Part shown: positions 32,201 through 43,563 of the stretch, piece by piece | How the letters are laid out: every line of letters begins with the position of its first letter | Position numbering within the stretch: the first letter of the stretch is position 1 | NCBI RefSeq assembly: GCF_932526225.1 | Contig: NC_064037.1 | Coordinates: 16,368,601 to 16,432,600 of the forward strand | Reading direction: 5' to 3' | Origin: Nematostella vectensis | Taxonomy: Eukaryota; Cnidaria; Anthozoa; Actiniaria; Edwardsiidae | Length of the DNA: 64,000 nucleotides | Notes under the pieces: generated by a model | What the model saw: the letters and a program-made list of their open reading frames with translations, nothing else | What the model was told of the DNA's origin: nothing | Database searches by the model: none | Made by a program: the position numbers and the translations under genes

Positions 32201-35200
32201 ACCACCGCCATGATGGTGCCGATAGCTGAGGCTGTGCTCTCAGAACTCAAGAAAGAAGAGGTAAGAACATGTGATATCATCAGAACTAATAACGGACCGA
32301 TAAATTCTTGAAAAACAAACAACGAACACCAAGTTAGGAAGTTGAAGGGGGTGTTGTGGTAAGATGTTTTAGAAGGGTTTTTTGTGGTAAGAATTGTGGA
32401 GGGGGTTGTTGTAAAAGGGTCTAATGGAAGTGATTGTTTTAGTAGGGTAGTGTTGTGGTAGGATGTAATGGAAGGGTTTTTTAGGTACGTGTGGTGGGAA
32501 GGGCTGCTGTCAAGGCCGTAGCAAGGGGCGGGGCACTGGGGGCATGTGCCCCCCTCCAATATTTTCAAAAACTATAAGGAAATGACCAGAAGGGGCTTAG
32601 CTGTGCCCTCAATATTTTCTTAACGTTTCTGTATCGTGCCCCCCCCCCCCAATATTTCGTGGCCTGCTACGGCACTGGCTGTAGTAGAGGTCGTTGTCGA
32701 AAGGTGAGGTGGAAGGTGTCGTTGTGCTTAGATGTTGCGGTAGGGTGTGGTGAAAAGGGTTGTTGTGGTGGAAGGAGATGTTGTGATAGGGTCTTGTGGA
32801 AGAGGTTGTTGTAGTAGTGCGCATTTTCGGTTTCAGATCAAACAAAAACTTGAATCAGAGAGTAATAGTGACACTGTGAATCAAAATGAAGGCTTCTCCG
32901 ACGGCCCAGTGAACAACGGGGAAGAGGATACAAAAAACGATGACATTGGAGTGACTTTGGAACTTGGCATCGTTAAGCAGGCGGAAGAGATAGTGACAGC
33001 CGAAGACAAAAATCAGATCGAAAAGTAGGTACATTTTTACGACAAATACTTTGTAATGCGGTGTTGATGTAACGGTCCAGCCCTGAGCTACAAGGGACTT
33101 ACTTCATTCATGAAGAAAGAATACCATGACTTAGGAGACGACTCGTTTCTTTATCTCAAAGAACTACAACTACAAGTCTACGAAACTCGTACCAGCGTGT
33201 CTGCGCACGTGGTGTGTGACGTCACCGGAAGTTGTATAAAAACCGGATATCGTTACAGTGACTAGGGTTATGACTAGCTCTCCATTTCTTACCACCGGAT
33301 GCAAGGTGATTGGTTGATGTCCCTGTTTCATTTCAGATCCCAAAGCGTCGACCTTCTTGATGACGAGACCCAGGTAACATGAGGCGCAAAGTAGTGTCCT
33401 TGGCCATAACCCGAGGAGAAAGGGGCGGACACTCCCGACCCCCCTATACGGCTTCTCGTATCTTACAACATATAAAGAAAACGTTGTTGTTTTGGGGGTC
33501 TGGAACCGAGGAATCTTTATTTTCTATTCAAAGACTTTCTCCATTGACTAGAGATGGTCACAGTCACTGTTTTTCTTTTCTGATTGCAAGTCATACAGTT
33601 TACGAGGCACCTGCGGTACGGCAACCTTAAAAATGACAAGAAAGATGCAGTTTTTTCCAAATAAGGAATATATTAGCTTCCTTTTATGGAAGTGGCAGCG
33701 TTTGGTAAAAACGACAATTTTTGGCTAAATTTTCTTGATATGCTGAAATCTACGTCAAATAAATACGTCTACTATAATAAAACTTTCATGCTTTTTTTAG
33801 ACGTTGCCTGCTTGAAGCTCAGCACGCTATTTATTCTATACCCGCTCAATGTTTTTTTGCAGACTGAGATCGACCGTCGGTTCATGCGGATGAGTAAGAT
33901 GTTACTACTAAGCATCGCGTACGCTGCCAATATAGGCGGTACGGCGACCCTTACGGGGACCGCGCCTAACCTGGTGCTCAGCGGCCAAGTAATAAAGTAA
34001 GTAGTCATGTCCCCTGTCCCTACCTGTCAACCTCCGAAAAACCCAAGGCATGAGAATTTTTTTTGGGGGAAGGGTGAGGTATATTAATTTTTTGGGGGGA
34101 GGGGTGGGTTTAACCTTGCAGGCGTTGGCCACATAGAAAGCCCTCACGAACAAATCCACTTATAGATCTCACGAGGGTGTTAGATAAATTGCGCTACGCA
34201 AGGGAATTATTGTTTCAAATATTTTAATAGAAAATAGGCAAAATGACGATTGTCTATAGAATAATTTTTCGGAATCTCTAAAAAGCGGGAGATTTGGTGC
34301 TCAACGCGGGACAGCGGAAGAAGGGGTCCAAAATCTTGAGACTCCCGCCTAATGCGGGAGATTTGACAGGTATGCCTGTCAATACGAATACAATATGAAT
34401 ACGACTCACACAAAACGGTCAAATGTCGACGTAAGCATTCAGTTTAATTATTCTACTTCGTACCGAAATGAACATGATTTCTTCGTTGTAGGACCCTCGC
34501 TTTTTTCCCCATTCGCTAAGTTCTAACCCAATTACCCCTTGAATTAATTAAGCTGTAGGATACTCTGTTTTACGCTCTTTAAGGTTGTACCCCAAGAGCC
34601 CTGGAATCGGGTTTGCTGATTGGTTCTTTTTCGCCTTCCCGGAGATGCTCATTCTATTGTTCGTAGCGTGGTGCTGGCTTCAGGTCCTGTTTCTTGGAAT
34701 AAGGTATGCAAGCTCCTGTTTCTTGGAGTAAGGTATGCAAGCTCCTGTTTCTTGGAATAAGGTATGCAAGCTCCTGTTTCTTGGAATAAGGTATGCAAGC
34801 TCCTGTTTCTTGGAATAAGGTATGCAAGCTTTTGTTTCTTGGAGTAAGGTATGCAAGCTCCTGTTTCTTGGAGTAAGGTATGCAAGCTCCTGTTTCTTGG
34901 AATAAGGTATGCAAGCTCCTGTTTCTTGGAATAAGGTATGCAAGCTTTTGTTTCTTGGAATAAGGTATGCAAGCTCCTGTTTCTTGGAATAAGGTATGCA
35001 AGCTCCTGTTTCTTGGAATAAGGTATGCAAGCTCCTGTTTCTTGGAATAAGGTATGCAAGCTCCTGTTTCTTGGAATAAGGTATGCAAGCTCCTGTTTCT
35101 TGGAGTAAGGTATGCAAGCTCCTGTTTCTTGGAATAAGGTATGCAAGCTCCTGTTTCTTGGAATAAGGTATGCAAGCTCCTGTTTCTTGTCACTGTCATG

Positions 35201-38200
35201 TGTCACTCCTTAAAATGAATAGATATAAGAAGAAGTTAATTTTAACCACACAATGTTCACATATACTCCGCAATATTGCAACGGGTTAAGAAAGCCACAT
35301 AATCATTAGCATAGTTTAAAATTAATTAGTGTACAGGCTGCTTCCCGTTACTCTATTCATCCCTACACTGGCCATAACCGCTCGAGTAAATAGCCCAATG
35401 CTCATTGTATATGCTGTGCTAGTGTATGAGAGGTTGAAGGGAACTTTTTAAAATTGCGATCTTTCAGATGTGGTTGCTGTAAAAAGTCGCATCGAAGCGA
35501 CAAGGAGCAAGACAAGGCCGTAAGAGTTGTTCTGCTGAACCAATACAAGGCTCTTGGTCCAATGAGGTGAGATAGACAGTGACACAGAAATCGGACAAAC
35601 GGACATACAGATAGTGACAGTCGGACAAACGGACTGACAGACAATTACACAGACAGTCAGTGACATAATTGTATTATTTTCCCCCAGTTTCGCTGAGATC
35701 GCCGTGCTGGTTCACTTTATCATGCTGGCACTTTTGTGGCTCTTCCGTGACCCAAAGTTCATGAAAGGCTGGTCCGTGATATTCCCCGAAGGGTAAGCTA
35801 CAGCCGTCAGGAATTTACATTCATCTTCATAACACAATTATCTTTGTCATACAATCAATGACATTCCTATTCATAATACATTCATCTTTATCATACAATC
35901 ATTTACATTCAACTTCATAACACAATTATCATACAATCAATGACATTCCTATTCATAATACATTCATCTTTATCATACAATCATTTACATTCATCTTCAT
36001 AATACAACCATCTTTTTCATGCAATCATTTACATTCATCTTCATAACACAATTATCTTTGTCATACAATCAATGACATTCCTATTCATAATACAATCATC
36101 TTTGTCATACAATCATTTACATTCAACTTCATAACACAATTATCTTTGTCATACAATCAATGACATTCCTATTCATAATAAAATCATCTTTGTCATACAA
36201 TCATTTACATCCATCTTCAAAACACAATTATCTTTGTCATACAATCAATGACATTCCTATTCAAAACACAATTATCTTTGTCATACAATCAATTACATTC
36301 CTATTATAATACAATCATCTTTTTCATGCAATCATTTACATTCATCTTTGTCATACAATCATTTACAATCATCTTTGTCATGCAATCATTTAGATTCATC
36401 CTTGTCATGGAGTCATTTACATTCATCCTTGTCATGCAATCATTTACATTCATCTTGTCGTACAATAATTTACAATCATCTTTGTCATGCAATCATTTAC
36501 ATTCATCCTTGTAATGGAGTCATTTACATTCATCCTTGTCATGCAATTATTTACATTTATCTTTGTCAGGTAATCATGTGAATTCATCCAATCATTTACA
36601 TTCATCTTCCTCACCTAATCATTCATTCATATCCAACTACTAACTTAAGAAAATAATTTAGTAATAATTTACTTTAAAAAATTATTGCATTTATATTTAG
36701 ATCGCAGGAGGGGGGGGGGCAGAAAACGAGAGGGGGGCCAAAATACATTGATCAAAACTACTAAGGCTATCTTATTCATCCAATCTGTGTTTAACATGCA
36801 TCGGTTTGGTGTTTCACATGCCAGGTACGTAAAAGATGGTACGGTCGCCATGGTAGTAGCATTCTCGTTATTCGTCTTCCCGTCAAAAAAGCCAGAAATT
36901 CTTTGTTGGAATCCTGAAGGAAAAGGTAACACCAGCGTTTTTTAAAATATTTTTAAACCTGGAGTTGTTTTAATTTGCGCTTACTTGCTCATTTATTTGA
37001 TAGCACGAAGCACACTGATTCTCCAAGTGACACCTTTATGTGAAATAGGCATAGAAAACAGTATAGGATAGAAATTATGAAAGATGATTATGAAAGAAAG
37101 ACTGAAATGGCATCAATACTCATTCTCCTCCTTTTTCAGTCACCAAGCCGCCAGAAGCGCTACTCACATGGAAAACTGTGGCACACAAACTTCCCTGGAA
37201 CATCATCATTTTGCTGGGGAGTGGCTTCGCCCTGGCTGAAGCCTGCAAGGTGAGATAACACATCCCAAGAAGAGAACATCAGTACACCTTACTGATTGTC
37301 CACAAGGGCTTCGTTAAAGTATTGATGCTTGTGTTGTCCTCAGGTGTCTGGCTTGTCAGAGTGGCTTGGTCTTCAGTTGGTTGGACTTAACACCATCCCT
37401 AGTTATGGCATTGTAGCTATCGTCTGCATCCTAATCACCACCTTTACAGAAGTCACGTCCAACACTGCCACGGCTACCATCTTTCTGCCAATCCTGGCTT
37501 CTCTGGTAAGATATTCTTCCTGCCCACCCTGGCTACTTTGTAAGATAATTTTTGCCCATCCCAGGGCCCGTACCCAGGGGTGGGATGCGAAATCCGAAAA
37601 AGTGACATAATTTTTCCAGGGAGGGAATGAGTTTTCTGATAAAAATCTGACCACCCCCGAATGAACAAAAGGGAATTTTTTTATGCCTTTGCAGTATCTT
37701 CATGTGACGTTTATTGTCGGATTTTGCTAGGTACCAGAGTGATCTAGCTTATGCTTTATAGTCTTGTCTACAAAAAGCACGTCCATTGGGAACCGAAAGT
37801 GAACATTGTTGTGGGGGGGGGGGGGGGGGGGGGGCTGGACCATGGCTACCTTGTAAGATAATCTTTCTGCACATCCTGGCTACCTTGTAATTATCTTTCT
37901 GCCGATCCTGGCTACCTTGTAAGTTAATCTTTCTGCCCATCCTGGCTACCTTGTAAGATCATCTTCCTGCAAACCCTGGCTACCTGGTTAGATCATCTTT
38001 CTGCCAATCCTTGCTTCCTGATATGACCATCTACCCGCCAAATGGCTTCCCCGGTAAGGTTAACTTCTTCCCAATCCTGGCTTCCCTGCTTCTTGCCAAG
38101 CCTGGCTTCCCTGGAAAGATTATCTTTCTTTCAATCCTTGCTTCCTGATAAGACCATCTTCCTGCCAATCCTGGCTTCCCCGGTAAGGTTAACTTCTTCC

Positions 38201-38857
38201 CAATCCTGGCTTCCCTGCTTCTTGCCAAGCCTGGCTTCCCTGGAAAGATTATCTTTCTTTCAATCCTTGCTTCCTGATAAGACCATCTTCCTGCCAATCC
38301 TGGCTTGGCTACCTTCTACTTAATTTGTATCTCATTTCAGGGTGAGAATATCAATGTTCATCCATGGTACCTTATGATACCTGCCACAGTGTCTTGCTCA
38401 TTCGCCTTCATGCTGCCAGTAGCCACTCCACCAAATGCCATTGTATTCGCTGGTGGAGAACTGCGCGTGTCAGACATGGTAAGTGATTATGCCTCAGATC
38501 TTTGTGTAGACTGTGCTGCAGCCACACTACCATATGCTTTTGTCTTCACTTATACAGAGCTGCATAATGTAAAGTCTGATAGAATGTGAGAATGTTCTTG
38601 CCGGTCATGGTTAGAGGATTGTATATAAAAACGCTGCAGCATTCTCACTCTTAGGCTTAAAGGAAAGTTTTAATATTTTTGCATCTCTATTTTAGGCAAA
38701 GGCTGGAATTGGAATGAATATTTTGGGTGTGGCCATACTGCTTCTGTGTGTTCATACTTATGGGATGACGATGTTTGGCTTGGACACGTTCCCCTCATGG
38801 GTGGAGCCCAGAGCAGGCACTAACACTACTCTTGTTTGTAAAAATGTGACCATCTAG
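29263..38857 (+). CDS. SLC13-family Na+-coupled carboxylate/sulfate cotransporter, 14 exons
   Basis: Exons: 29263-29406, 30949-31214, 32140-32260, 32837-33024, 33337-33373, 33863-33996, 34584-34703, 35468-35566, 35688-35792, 36825-36925, 37140-37249, 37344-37505, 38341-38478 and 38696-38857. Phases agree and give 628 residues. The N-terminus matches SLC13 ([18 protein letters not shown]), followed by [24 protein letters not shown] and both SLC13 repeats: [15 protein letters not shown] and [16 protein letters not shown], where SNT motifs bind Na+ and the anion. A variable hydrophilic loop ([10 protein letters not shown] onward) lies between the halves. It acts as a plasma-membrane symporter for dicarboxylates, citrate or sulfate; the sub-type cannot be told. 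Introns 2, 7 and 12 contain repeats built from the adjacent splice junctions. Intron 12 consists almost entirely of such repeats plus a MITE. Confidence 0.93.
31215..31500 (+). repeat. Minisatellite starting exactly at the intron-2 splice donor of the SLC13 gene
   Basis: The intron opens GTGGGGTACCCAATTGC, and about nine units of 25-33 bp with GGGGTACCCAATT and TTTTGCGCTCAGG follow. The segment TTGCGCTCAGGGT also occurs in the exon just upstream (about 31171), so the unit combines exon and intron sequence. Each unit repeats a donor-like GGTGGGG or AGGTTGGGG. Confidence 0.85.
31705..32139 (+). repeat. Array of duplicated 3' splice-site junctions ending at the exon-3 acceptor
   Basis: About six units of roughly 64 bp, each with CCCTGATAATGATACTAG, then ATTGGTCTGTTTGT and CAG, then GTTGAAGCTAGGCTT. 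The last unit is the true acceptor, CTGTTTGTCCAG at 32139, followed by exon sequence GTTGATGTTAGGCTT (13 of 15 identical to the array). Acceptor-like CAGs lie at 31748, 31847, 31911 and 31975; the copy near 32074 has lost its CAG. Confidence 0.85.
32511..32677. mobile_element. Short MITE with GGCCGTAGCA ends
   Basis: Ends CAAGGCCGTAGCA and TGCTACGGCACTG, flanked by the 5-bp duplicate GCTGT (32506-32510, 32678-32682). A relative lies at about 46577-46725. It sits in intron 3 of the SLC13 gene. Confidence 0.8.
34684..35190 (+). repeat. 29-bp minisatellite made of the exon-7 splice-donor junction
   Basis: Exon 7 ends TCCTGTTTCTTGGAATAAG and the intron starts GTATGCAAGC. Those 29 bases together form the unit, repeated about 17 times (first copy being the real junction), with TTTTG/TCCTG and GAATAAG/GAGTAAG variants. 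Sixteen extra, nearly identical GT donors follow the true one. Read-through in the coding frame meets TAA in the second unit. Confidence 0.97.
35812..36600 (+). repeat. Degenerate minisatellite in SLC13 intron 9
   Basis: Many imperfect units of TTCATCTT, CATACAATCA, TTTACA and TTCATAATACA. It begins about 20 bp inside intron 9 but, unlike the arrays of introns 2, 7 and 12, I see no exon sequence in the unit. Confidence 0.9.
37476..38310 (+). repeat. Intron-12 array derived from the exon-12 end and its donor
   Basis: The exon end ACCATCTTTCTGCCAATCCT, then GGCTTCTCTG and GTAAG, recurs through the intron as roughly 35-bp units. The unit at 38153-38187 matches the junction at 32 of 35 positions and again encodes [10 protein letters not shown] higher-order copy of about 120-130 bp is doubled at 38036-38160 and 38160-38300. 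The array runs almost to the exon-13 acceptor and is interrupted by MITE copy D. Confidence 0.9.
37562..37840. mobile_element. CAGGCCCGTACCCAG-family MITE, copy D, right end missing
   Basis: The left terminus CAGGGCCCGTACCCAGG and the family core up to GTCCATTGGGAACCGAAAGT are present. The right end dissolves into a 22-base G run, after which the splice-junction array resumes. It is inserted in the intron-12 array. Confidence 0.8.
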
Positions 38858-39485
38858 TCTCAGCCCATAGACCACTTGGAAACATATGATTTGATTTGTA
38901 TCTTACATTCTAATGCTTTCGATTGGACCCCTGATATTCTCTGAGTCTCAGTGTCTATATTCAACTCAGAAATATGTGCATTGGCATTATGGGATTACAG
39001 GTTATTTCCAATTTTTAATTTGTTTAATTTGCACCTTAAAATCATCAATCATGCTTGACTTTGACCAGTGCAGAACCCCATAACAAGAAGCAAAAAAAAA
39101 AAAAGATAGTTTGAACTCTGCACTCAAAGTTGTCTAGCAGAAATGACAAATTTAAGAAGAATCTATATATAGCATTGATACTCAGAGTAAATATACTCAG
39201 AGTAAATATGTTTAATAACTTAAATAACATAATTTCTGCATGTTTTGATGTTTACAGCAATTAGCATGTGTACATACAAGGAAATAATATAAATAACTAA
39301 TGATTTTTTTACTAGAAAAGCTCTTCATGATTACTAACAGTGCTTTTAGAATACACAAGCAGACTTTCAAATATTCTTTGAAAAGAAGTCTGAAATGTAC
39401 AAACAATGTATATTTTGAATAAAAAAATATTTTTTTAGATGTAAGCGTCCAGAATACAATTAATTTGTGGGGTTAACATCTTTCC
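38858..39485. other. Convergent intergenic space between SLC13 and ALKBH2
   Basis: Should hold the 3' UTRs of both genes, which point toward each other. AT-rich, with an A run near 39094. No clear polyadenylation signal could be assigned and no further gene is seen. Confidence 0.5.
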
Positions 39486-40265
39486 TCAGTTGACTAGCAT
39501 GTGTCGGAAAGTAAAGTTTATACGAGGGCATACCAATTTCTTCCTAACAGGTATGGAATGGTACCAGTAATGATTTGTTGGATGATTCATTAACAACAAA
39601 CTTCCATTTTGAAGCTCTAGCTTTACTGGATCAATGTTTCTTGTGCTGGTACGGCCTCTGCAGTCTTTATGGCGAAATACAAAGTCCCGTGCCTGCCCAA
39701 AAGATAACGAGGCTATGGGACTACTTCTAACGAGCTCTTTTTCGTCATCACGGTGCTCCCCCATGTGGTCATTTCCATCCTTGTAACGATTTACCAACAC
39801 AAAGTTAAATGTTTGCCCGGTTATATCCACCAGATAGTCACGGAGGTCTTGCAGGAACGGTGCTTCCTTCCAGTGCTGTGGGGTCACAGTCACACCAGAG
39901 AATGTGTATTTCAGGCCTTCATCACCAAACGAAGTCTGTCTTCTTGGTACACTGTGGTATTTCCCAAACACGAATACCTTGCTAACAGAATCATATTTGA
40001 TTACTTTTTCTGCTTCCTGGAATAACTTATTCGCCTCTGGATTGGAGAAAAGCTGAACATAGTCCAGATCAAGGTTTTCGGATTTAATTTTTTGCCATTT
40101 TAGCTGAGATGGTTTTGTAAACATTAAACTATCAAAGAATTGAAAATTGACACTATCTTTGTTCTTCTTTATCTTAAACGATTCCTCGTCTTTTTCATCG
40201 TCGATCTTTCTCTTTGTACCATTAGAAGTCCGAAAATAAGCGTCAATCATTTTCAAAACTTCCAT
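39486..40265 (-). CDS. ALKBH2: ALKBH2-type DNA oxidative demethylase
   Basis: 259 residues in a single exon. The catalytic domain closely follows ALKBH2: VFVFGKYHSVPRRQ, LKYTFSGVTVTP, TGQTFNFVLVNRYKDG, then the Fe(II) ligands in EHRDDE (His, Asp) and YHSIPVRK (His), with RINFTFR supplying the 2-oxoglutarate-binding arginine. FVFRHKD is the usual sheet element. The enzyme removes 1-methyladenine and 3-methylcytosine from double-stranded DNA in the nucleus. The N-terminus is basic (TKRKIDDEK, FKIKKNK), fitting nuclear import. It starts with KMIDAYFR, an IxxYF arrangement like a degenerate PCNA-interacting box. The start at MEVL is the first ATG in the frame. It is transcribed away from ZNHIT2 across a 118-bp gap. 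Confidence 0.93.
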   Translation of the reverse strand: MEVLKMIDAYFRTSNGTKRKIDDEKDEESFKIKKNKDSVNFQFFDSLMFTKPSQLKWQKIKSENLDLDYVQLFSNPEANKLFQEAEKVIKYDSVSKVFVFGKYHSVPRRQTSFGDEGLKYTFSGVTVTPQHWKEAPFLQDLRDYLVDITGQTFNFVLVNRYKDGNDHMGEHRDDEKELVRSSPIASLSFGQARDFVFRHKDCRGRTSTRNIDPVKLELQNGSLLLMNHPTNHYWYHSIPVRKKLVCPRINFTFRHMLVN

Positions 40266-40383
40266 TTACACAGACTTTACCGCGTCGTATTACGTTAACC
40301 GCTGGTCAGTAGCGCGGTCTTACCCAGGATGCGGTGCAATTTATACCGCTGAAAACAAATTCATGGGCTCAGCTTAATCCAAC
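40266..40383. promoter_or_regulatory. Bidirectional promoter of ALKBH2 and ZNHIT2
   Basis: Only 118 bp lie between the two divergent start codons, so core promoters and both 5' UTRs must overlap here or extend into the coding sequences. It is relatively CG-containing (CGCGTCGTATTACG, AGCGCGG) without a TATA box. Confidence 0.7.
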
Positions 40384-42035
40384 ATGGCGGTCGGCTCAGA
40401 GGAAAACGTAAAATTGCATGAAGAAGAGCCTTTTATCTCAAATAGCGCAGATACCTGCTTCTTCTGCAAGAAACAGTTTTCCAAGTACACTTGCCCGCGT
40501 TGTAATGTACGGTATTGCTCAATTTCCTGTTACAGATGTGAAAAACACGTCGAATGCACCGAAGACTTCTATCGCCAGAACGTCATGGATGCGTTGAAGT
40601 TGGACTCGAATTGTCCGGATGACCCGGACAGAATCATAGAAATGCTTAAAAGATTAGAGGATGATGGCAAGGGAGAAGGGGACGAGGAAGGCAGTGGACT
40701 AGAGGAAAGACTAAGGGATATAGACCTTGACAGGGACCCGGATGCATTGTGGGACGCACTGGGCAAGGAGGAGCAACAAGGGTTTCTCGCTGCGCTAAAA
40801 AGCGGCAAATTTAGTCATTCCATAACATTGCTTGAGCCCTGGTGGAAGCCGGAAATAAAGTAAGTCCATTAACATTACTGTACAAACGAACTCCTCAACC
40901 TTCCCCCCTGTCACATCTAACACTGCCCACCTCTCCCTCCGCCGACTCGTTCTTCGATGCCCTGGGTTTCCAAGGATGCCCAGAAATATGATAGAGATGC
41001 ACGTTGGGGAGTTTCGAAAAATAACCCTAAACCATACTTGCTTACCAAAAATTGCTATCCTAGAAAATACTTCAGAAGCCCTAAAAATACAATTTCTTAT
41101 AGAAAATCCTGTTTTCTTTCACATACCCATAAAATAGGCCCAATTTTGACTCCTAAAAAATAAGATAAACATCTCTATCAGGTCGACATGGGGAGAGCCC
41201 CTTCCCCTTGGGATTACAAATTCTTACATCAAGTACTCTCATCTCAACTGGGGTATATCATACTGATTTACTTTTTTTTTACAGAAAGCATGTAGAAGTC
41301 TTACCACCACTTGAGGAATCAAACCTGGACCATCACTATACAACAAGTCTCTCTAAGACTAAAAGTAAAATCCCTTCCTTAATAGATAAAGTTCCTCCCC
41401 TGATGGCAATCATAAAGACTGCTCAACCAAACCCAGCTGTAAAGTTCAGCATTGTAGATGTGTTATATTCATATGCTTACACCATGCGCCTATACAATTT
41501 CACCCCTCAGGACGACCCCCGGCAGGCATCAGAAACATTTCTAGCACTATCCTCGGTAATATCAAAGAACATCACTTTCCAGAGTACAGACACAGTTGCA
41601 CACACTAGTTTGAATAATTCAATGGAACAGAAAGATCTGTTTAACAGTAGAGAGTTCTCATGTAACATTCTTCTTGATGTGGTTGAGATAATCAATGGCT
41701 TCACGTCAGATACAAGTGAGGAAGTGAGTTTTGTTAGTCTCGCATTATCAGACTGTCATCGACTTCTTTCAAGGGGCCTCAAAGCCTTAAGACAAGAACA
41801 AGGAGATAAGGATTTAGAGAAGAAGCTATGGCTTGCTAAGAAAAAGGTTGACTTCCTTCTGTCCTGGAGCGATGAAAATATCCAAACTCTACAGTCTGTG
41901 GCTTCCTTTATCCTAGCAATTCACCACCAAGAGTTGTTGTCTTGTAAAATGCACTTGACTGAAAAGCAATCTCTAGAAAAGCGATGGCGGGGCCCCAACC
42001 CACCACCAAGAAAACCACTCATAGAGGAACTCTGA
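40384..42035 (+). CDS. ZNHIT2: Zinc finger HIT domain-containing protein 2
   Basis: Exons 40384-40859 and 41285-42035 join in phase to 408 residues, close to the human length. A zf-HIT finger lies near residues 25-60: CFFC, CPRC, YCSISC and HVEC give the cysteine/histidine pairs. An acidic linker with DALWDALGKEEQQGFLAAL and PWWKP follows, then a helical C-terminal part. In mammals ZNHIT2 binds the RUVBL1/2 ATPases and the R2TP system and helps assemble the U5 snRNP. Only one intron, with a long T tract before the acceptor. Confidence 0.92.
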
Positions 42036-42132
42036 ATATAGGTTATATATGTCAAACATCATTACAGTAAAGGACGTTTTTTGCAACAAAATTATCAAAA
42101 ACCATCACTAAGTTTGAGACCAAAACTAGCAT

Positions 42133-42138
42133 AATAAA
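42133..42138 (+). terminator. Polyadenylation signal AATAAA of ZNHIT2
   Basis: AATAAA about 100 bases after the ZNHIT2 stop codon, in the sequence CATAATAAAATAG. Confidence 0.55.
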
Positions 42139-42623
42139 ATAGTGTGACTAGTTATCTGTTATTTCATCTCCTTGTCTATTGTCTGTATGTTGGCCTGCTA
42201 GCCCCTTTGAGTGTGTCTGTCGGCCTGTTTGCTGTAGCATTAGCATGGTTTGAGTGAAACTCTGACCTTTAAGCCCTGCAGGGCTTATATAATTTTTCAT
42301 GTCCAAGGCAAGTTGCTTATTCGGGGGAGGCGCTTAAACATCACGAGGCCTGTGGCCTTGGGATGTATATCGCTTATTGCCTCAGCTCTCGGTAATTAAC
42401 TCTTACTTACAGTACTCAAATTCTTCTGTATTCAGTAGAAATTAAGTAAGAGCCTGGGTAGATTTCAGTTGTAGAATTGTCATTTAAAACTTGTTTTTTG
42501 CATTATCAATGCTTATGTTTTTTTTAATACGCCAATTTTGATTATCAATTATTTGGTCACACATAAACAGATAAATTCAAGCAGACAGAAACATACACAT
42601 TGATTAAAGTTGATGGATAAGGC

Positions 42624-43563
42624 AGTGTTCATTAAATACACTGAGGGGGGAGCAAAGATATTGAGGGGGGCTACGAAAATTTTTAACCACCAAAAGGAGG
42701 GCTCCTGAAAAAAAGGAAGCGGGTTCTGAATTTTGAAGGAGCCATACTTTTCAGCTTTAAATTTTTTTACATGATCTAGTTCGAAGCACAAATACAGCTT
42801 GAATTCTAAGCCAAATGACCTATGTTTAATACCTTTGTCTTTATAAACCATAATATAGATACTTCCAGGTTTCAGCATATAATAGTTTGAGTTGAATTTA
42901 CCAATCCAGCTTTCAGTATGTAACAGATGGATTTACCAATATTGTTTATTACTGATAACTGATCAGTTAAAAGGAACAAATGGAAATAAACTTCTAAACA
43001 GTGGTGGAGCATGCAATTCCACAAAACAATATACATACAATGTTTTATACCTTGGACATTATATCCCTTTTTATACAGAAAAATATTTTTAAAACAAATA
43101 TATACAAATGTAAACTCCTTCACAGGCGTCCCAGGGGCAGGCCATGTGACTTTAGGGGCGATTGTTTTGGGGAAAAAAAGTTCCTGCAAGCAACTGATTG
43201 AGGAAAAAAAACCCTGCAACCCAACCCTGCACCTTTTTACACAATTTTAAATGCAAAATAATTATGAAATTATGAAGACCGAAACCTAAAGTTGTGGAGA
43301 ACAGATGTCAGACTCTGAAATAATGATGAACCTTACTGGATCATCAACTCGGACAAGGGGGCGACTTTGCATAATTAATTTTCCAGATTTAATGACTTTT
43401 GTTTGTTTATTGAGGTTGTAAAGGGGGGCAGAGGGATCTGAAAATTTAGGGGTTCTGAAAGGGGGGGCACCAAAAAGGTTTACAATGAAAGGGGGACTCC
43501 AAAACTTTAAGGTGTCCCGAGTAAAAATCTTCCCTTCCCCCTTGGTGTATTTAATAACCACTC
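42624..43563. mobile_element. Inverted-repeat element with GTGTTCATTAAATAC ends, copy 1
   Basis: About 940 bp. The left end GTGTTCATTAAATACACTGA pairs with a right end GGTGTATTTAATAACCAC. The inside shares TACTTTTCAGCTTTAAA and AACTTCTAAACAGTGGTGGA with copy 2 at 60133-60892 in inverted order. No transposase is seen, so it is non-autonomous. Confidence 0.75.

Noticed and set aside
34649-35206. Minus-strand open frames of 145-185 residues repeating [13 protein letters not shown]
   Set aside because: A by-product of the 29-bp array; a 29-bp unit gives an 87-bp period in all three frames and leaves long frames open without any coding function.
35402-35666. Minus-strand Ser/Val/Cys-rich frames
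   Set aside because: Antisense to SLC13 exon 8 and a short GGACAGACAG-type repeat; no independent support.
38042-38323. Open frame containing TIFLPILAS twice, considered as an extra SLC13 exon
   Set aside because: It arises from array units copied from exon 12. Exons 12 and 13 already join in phase and match the family without it; kept only as a finding about the array.
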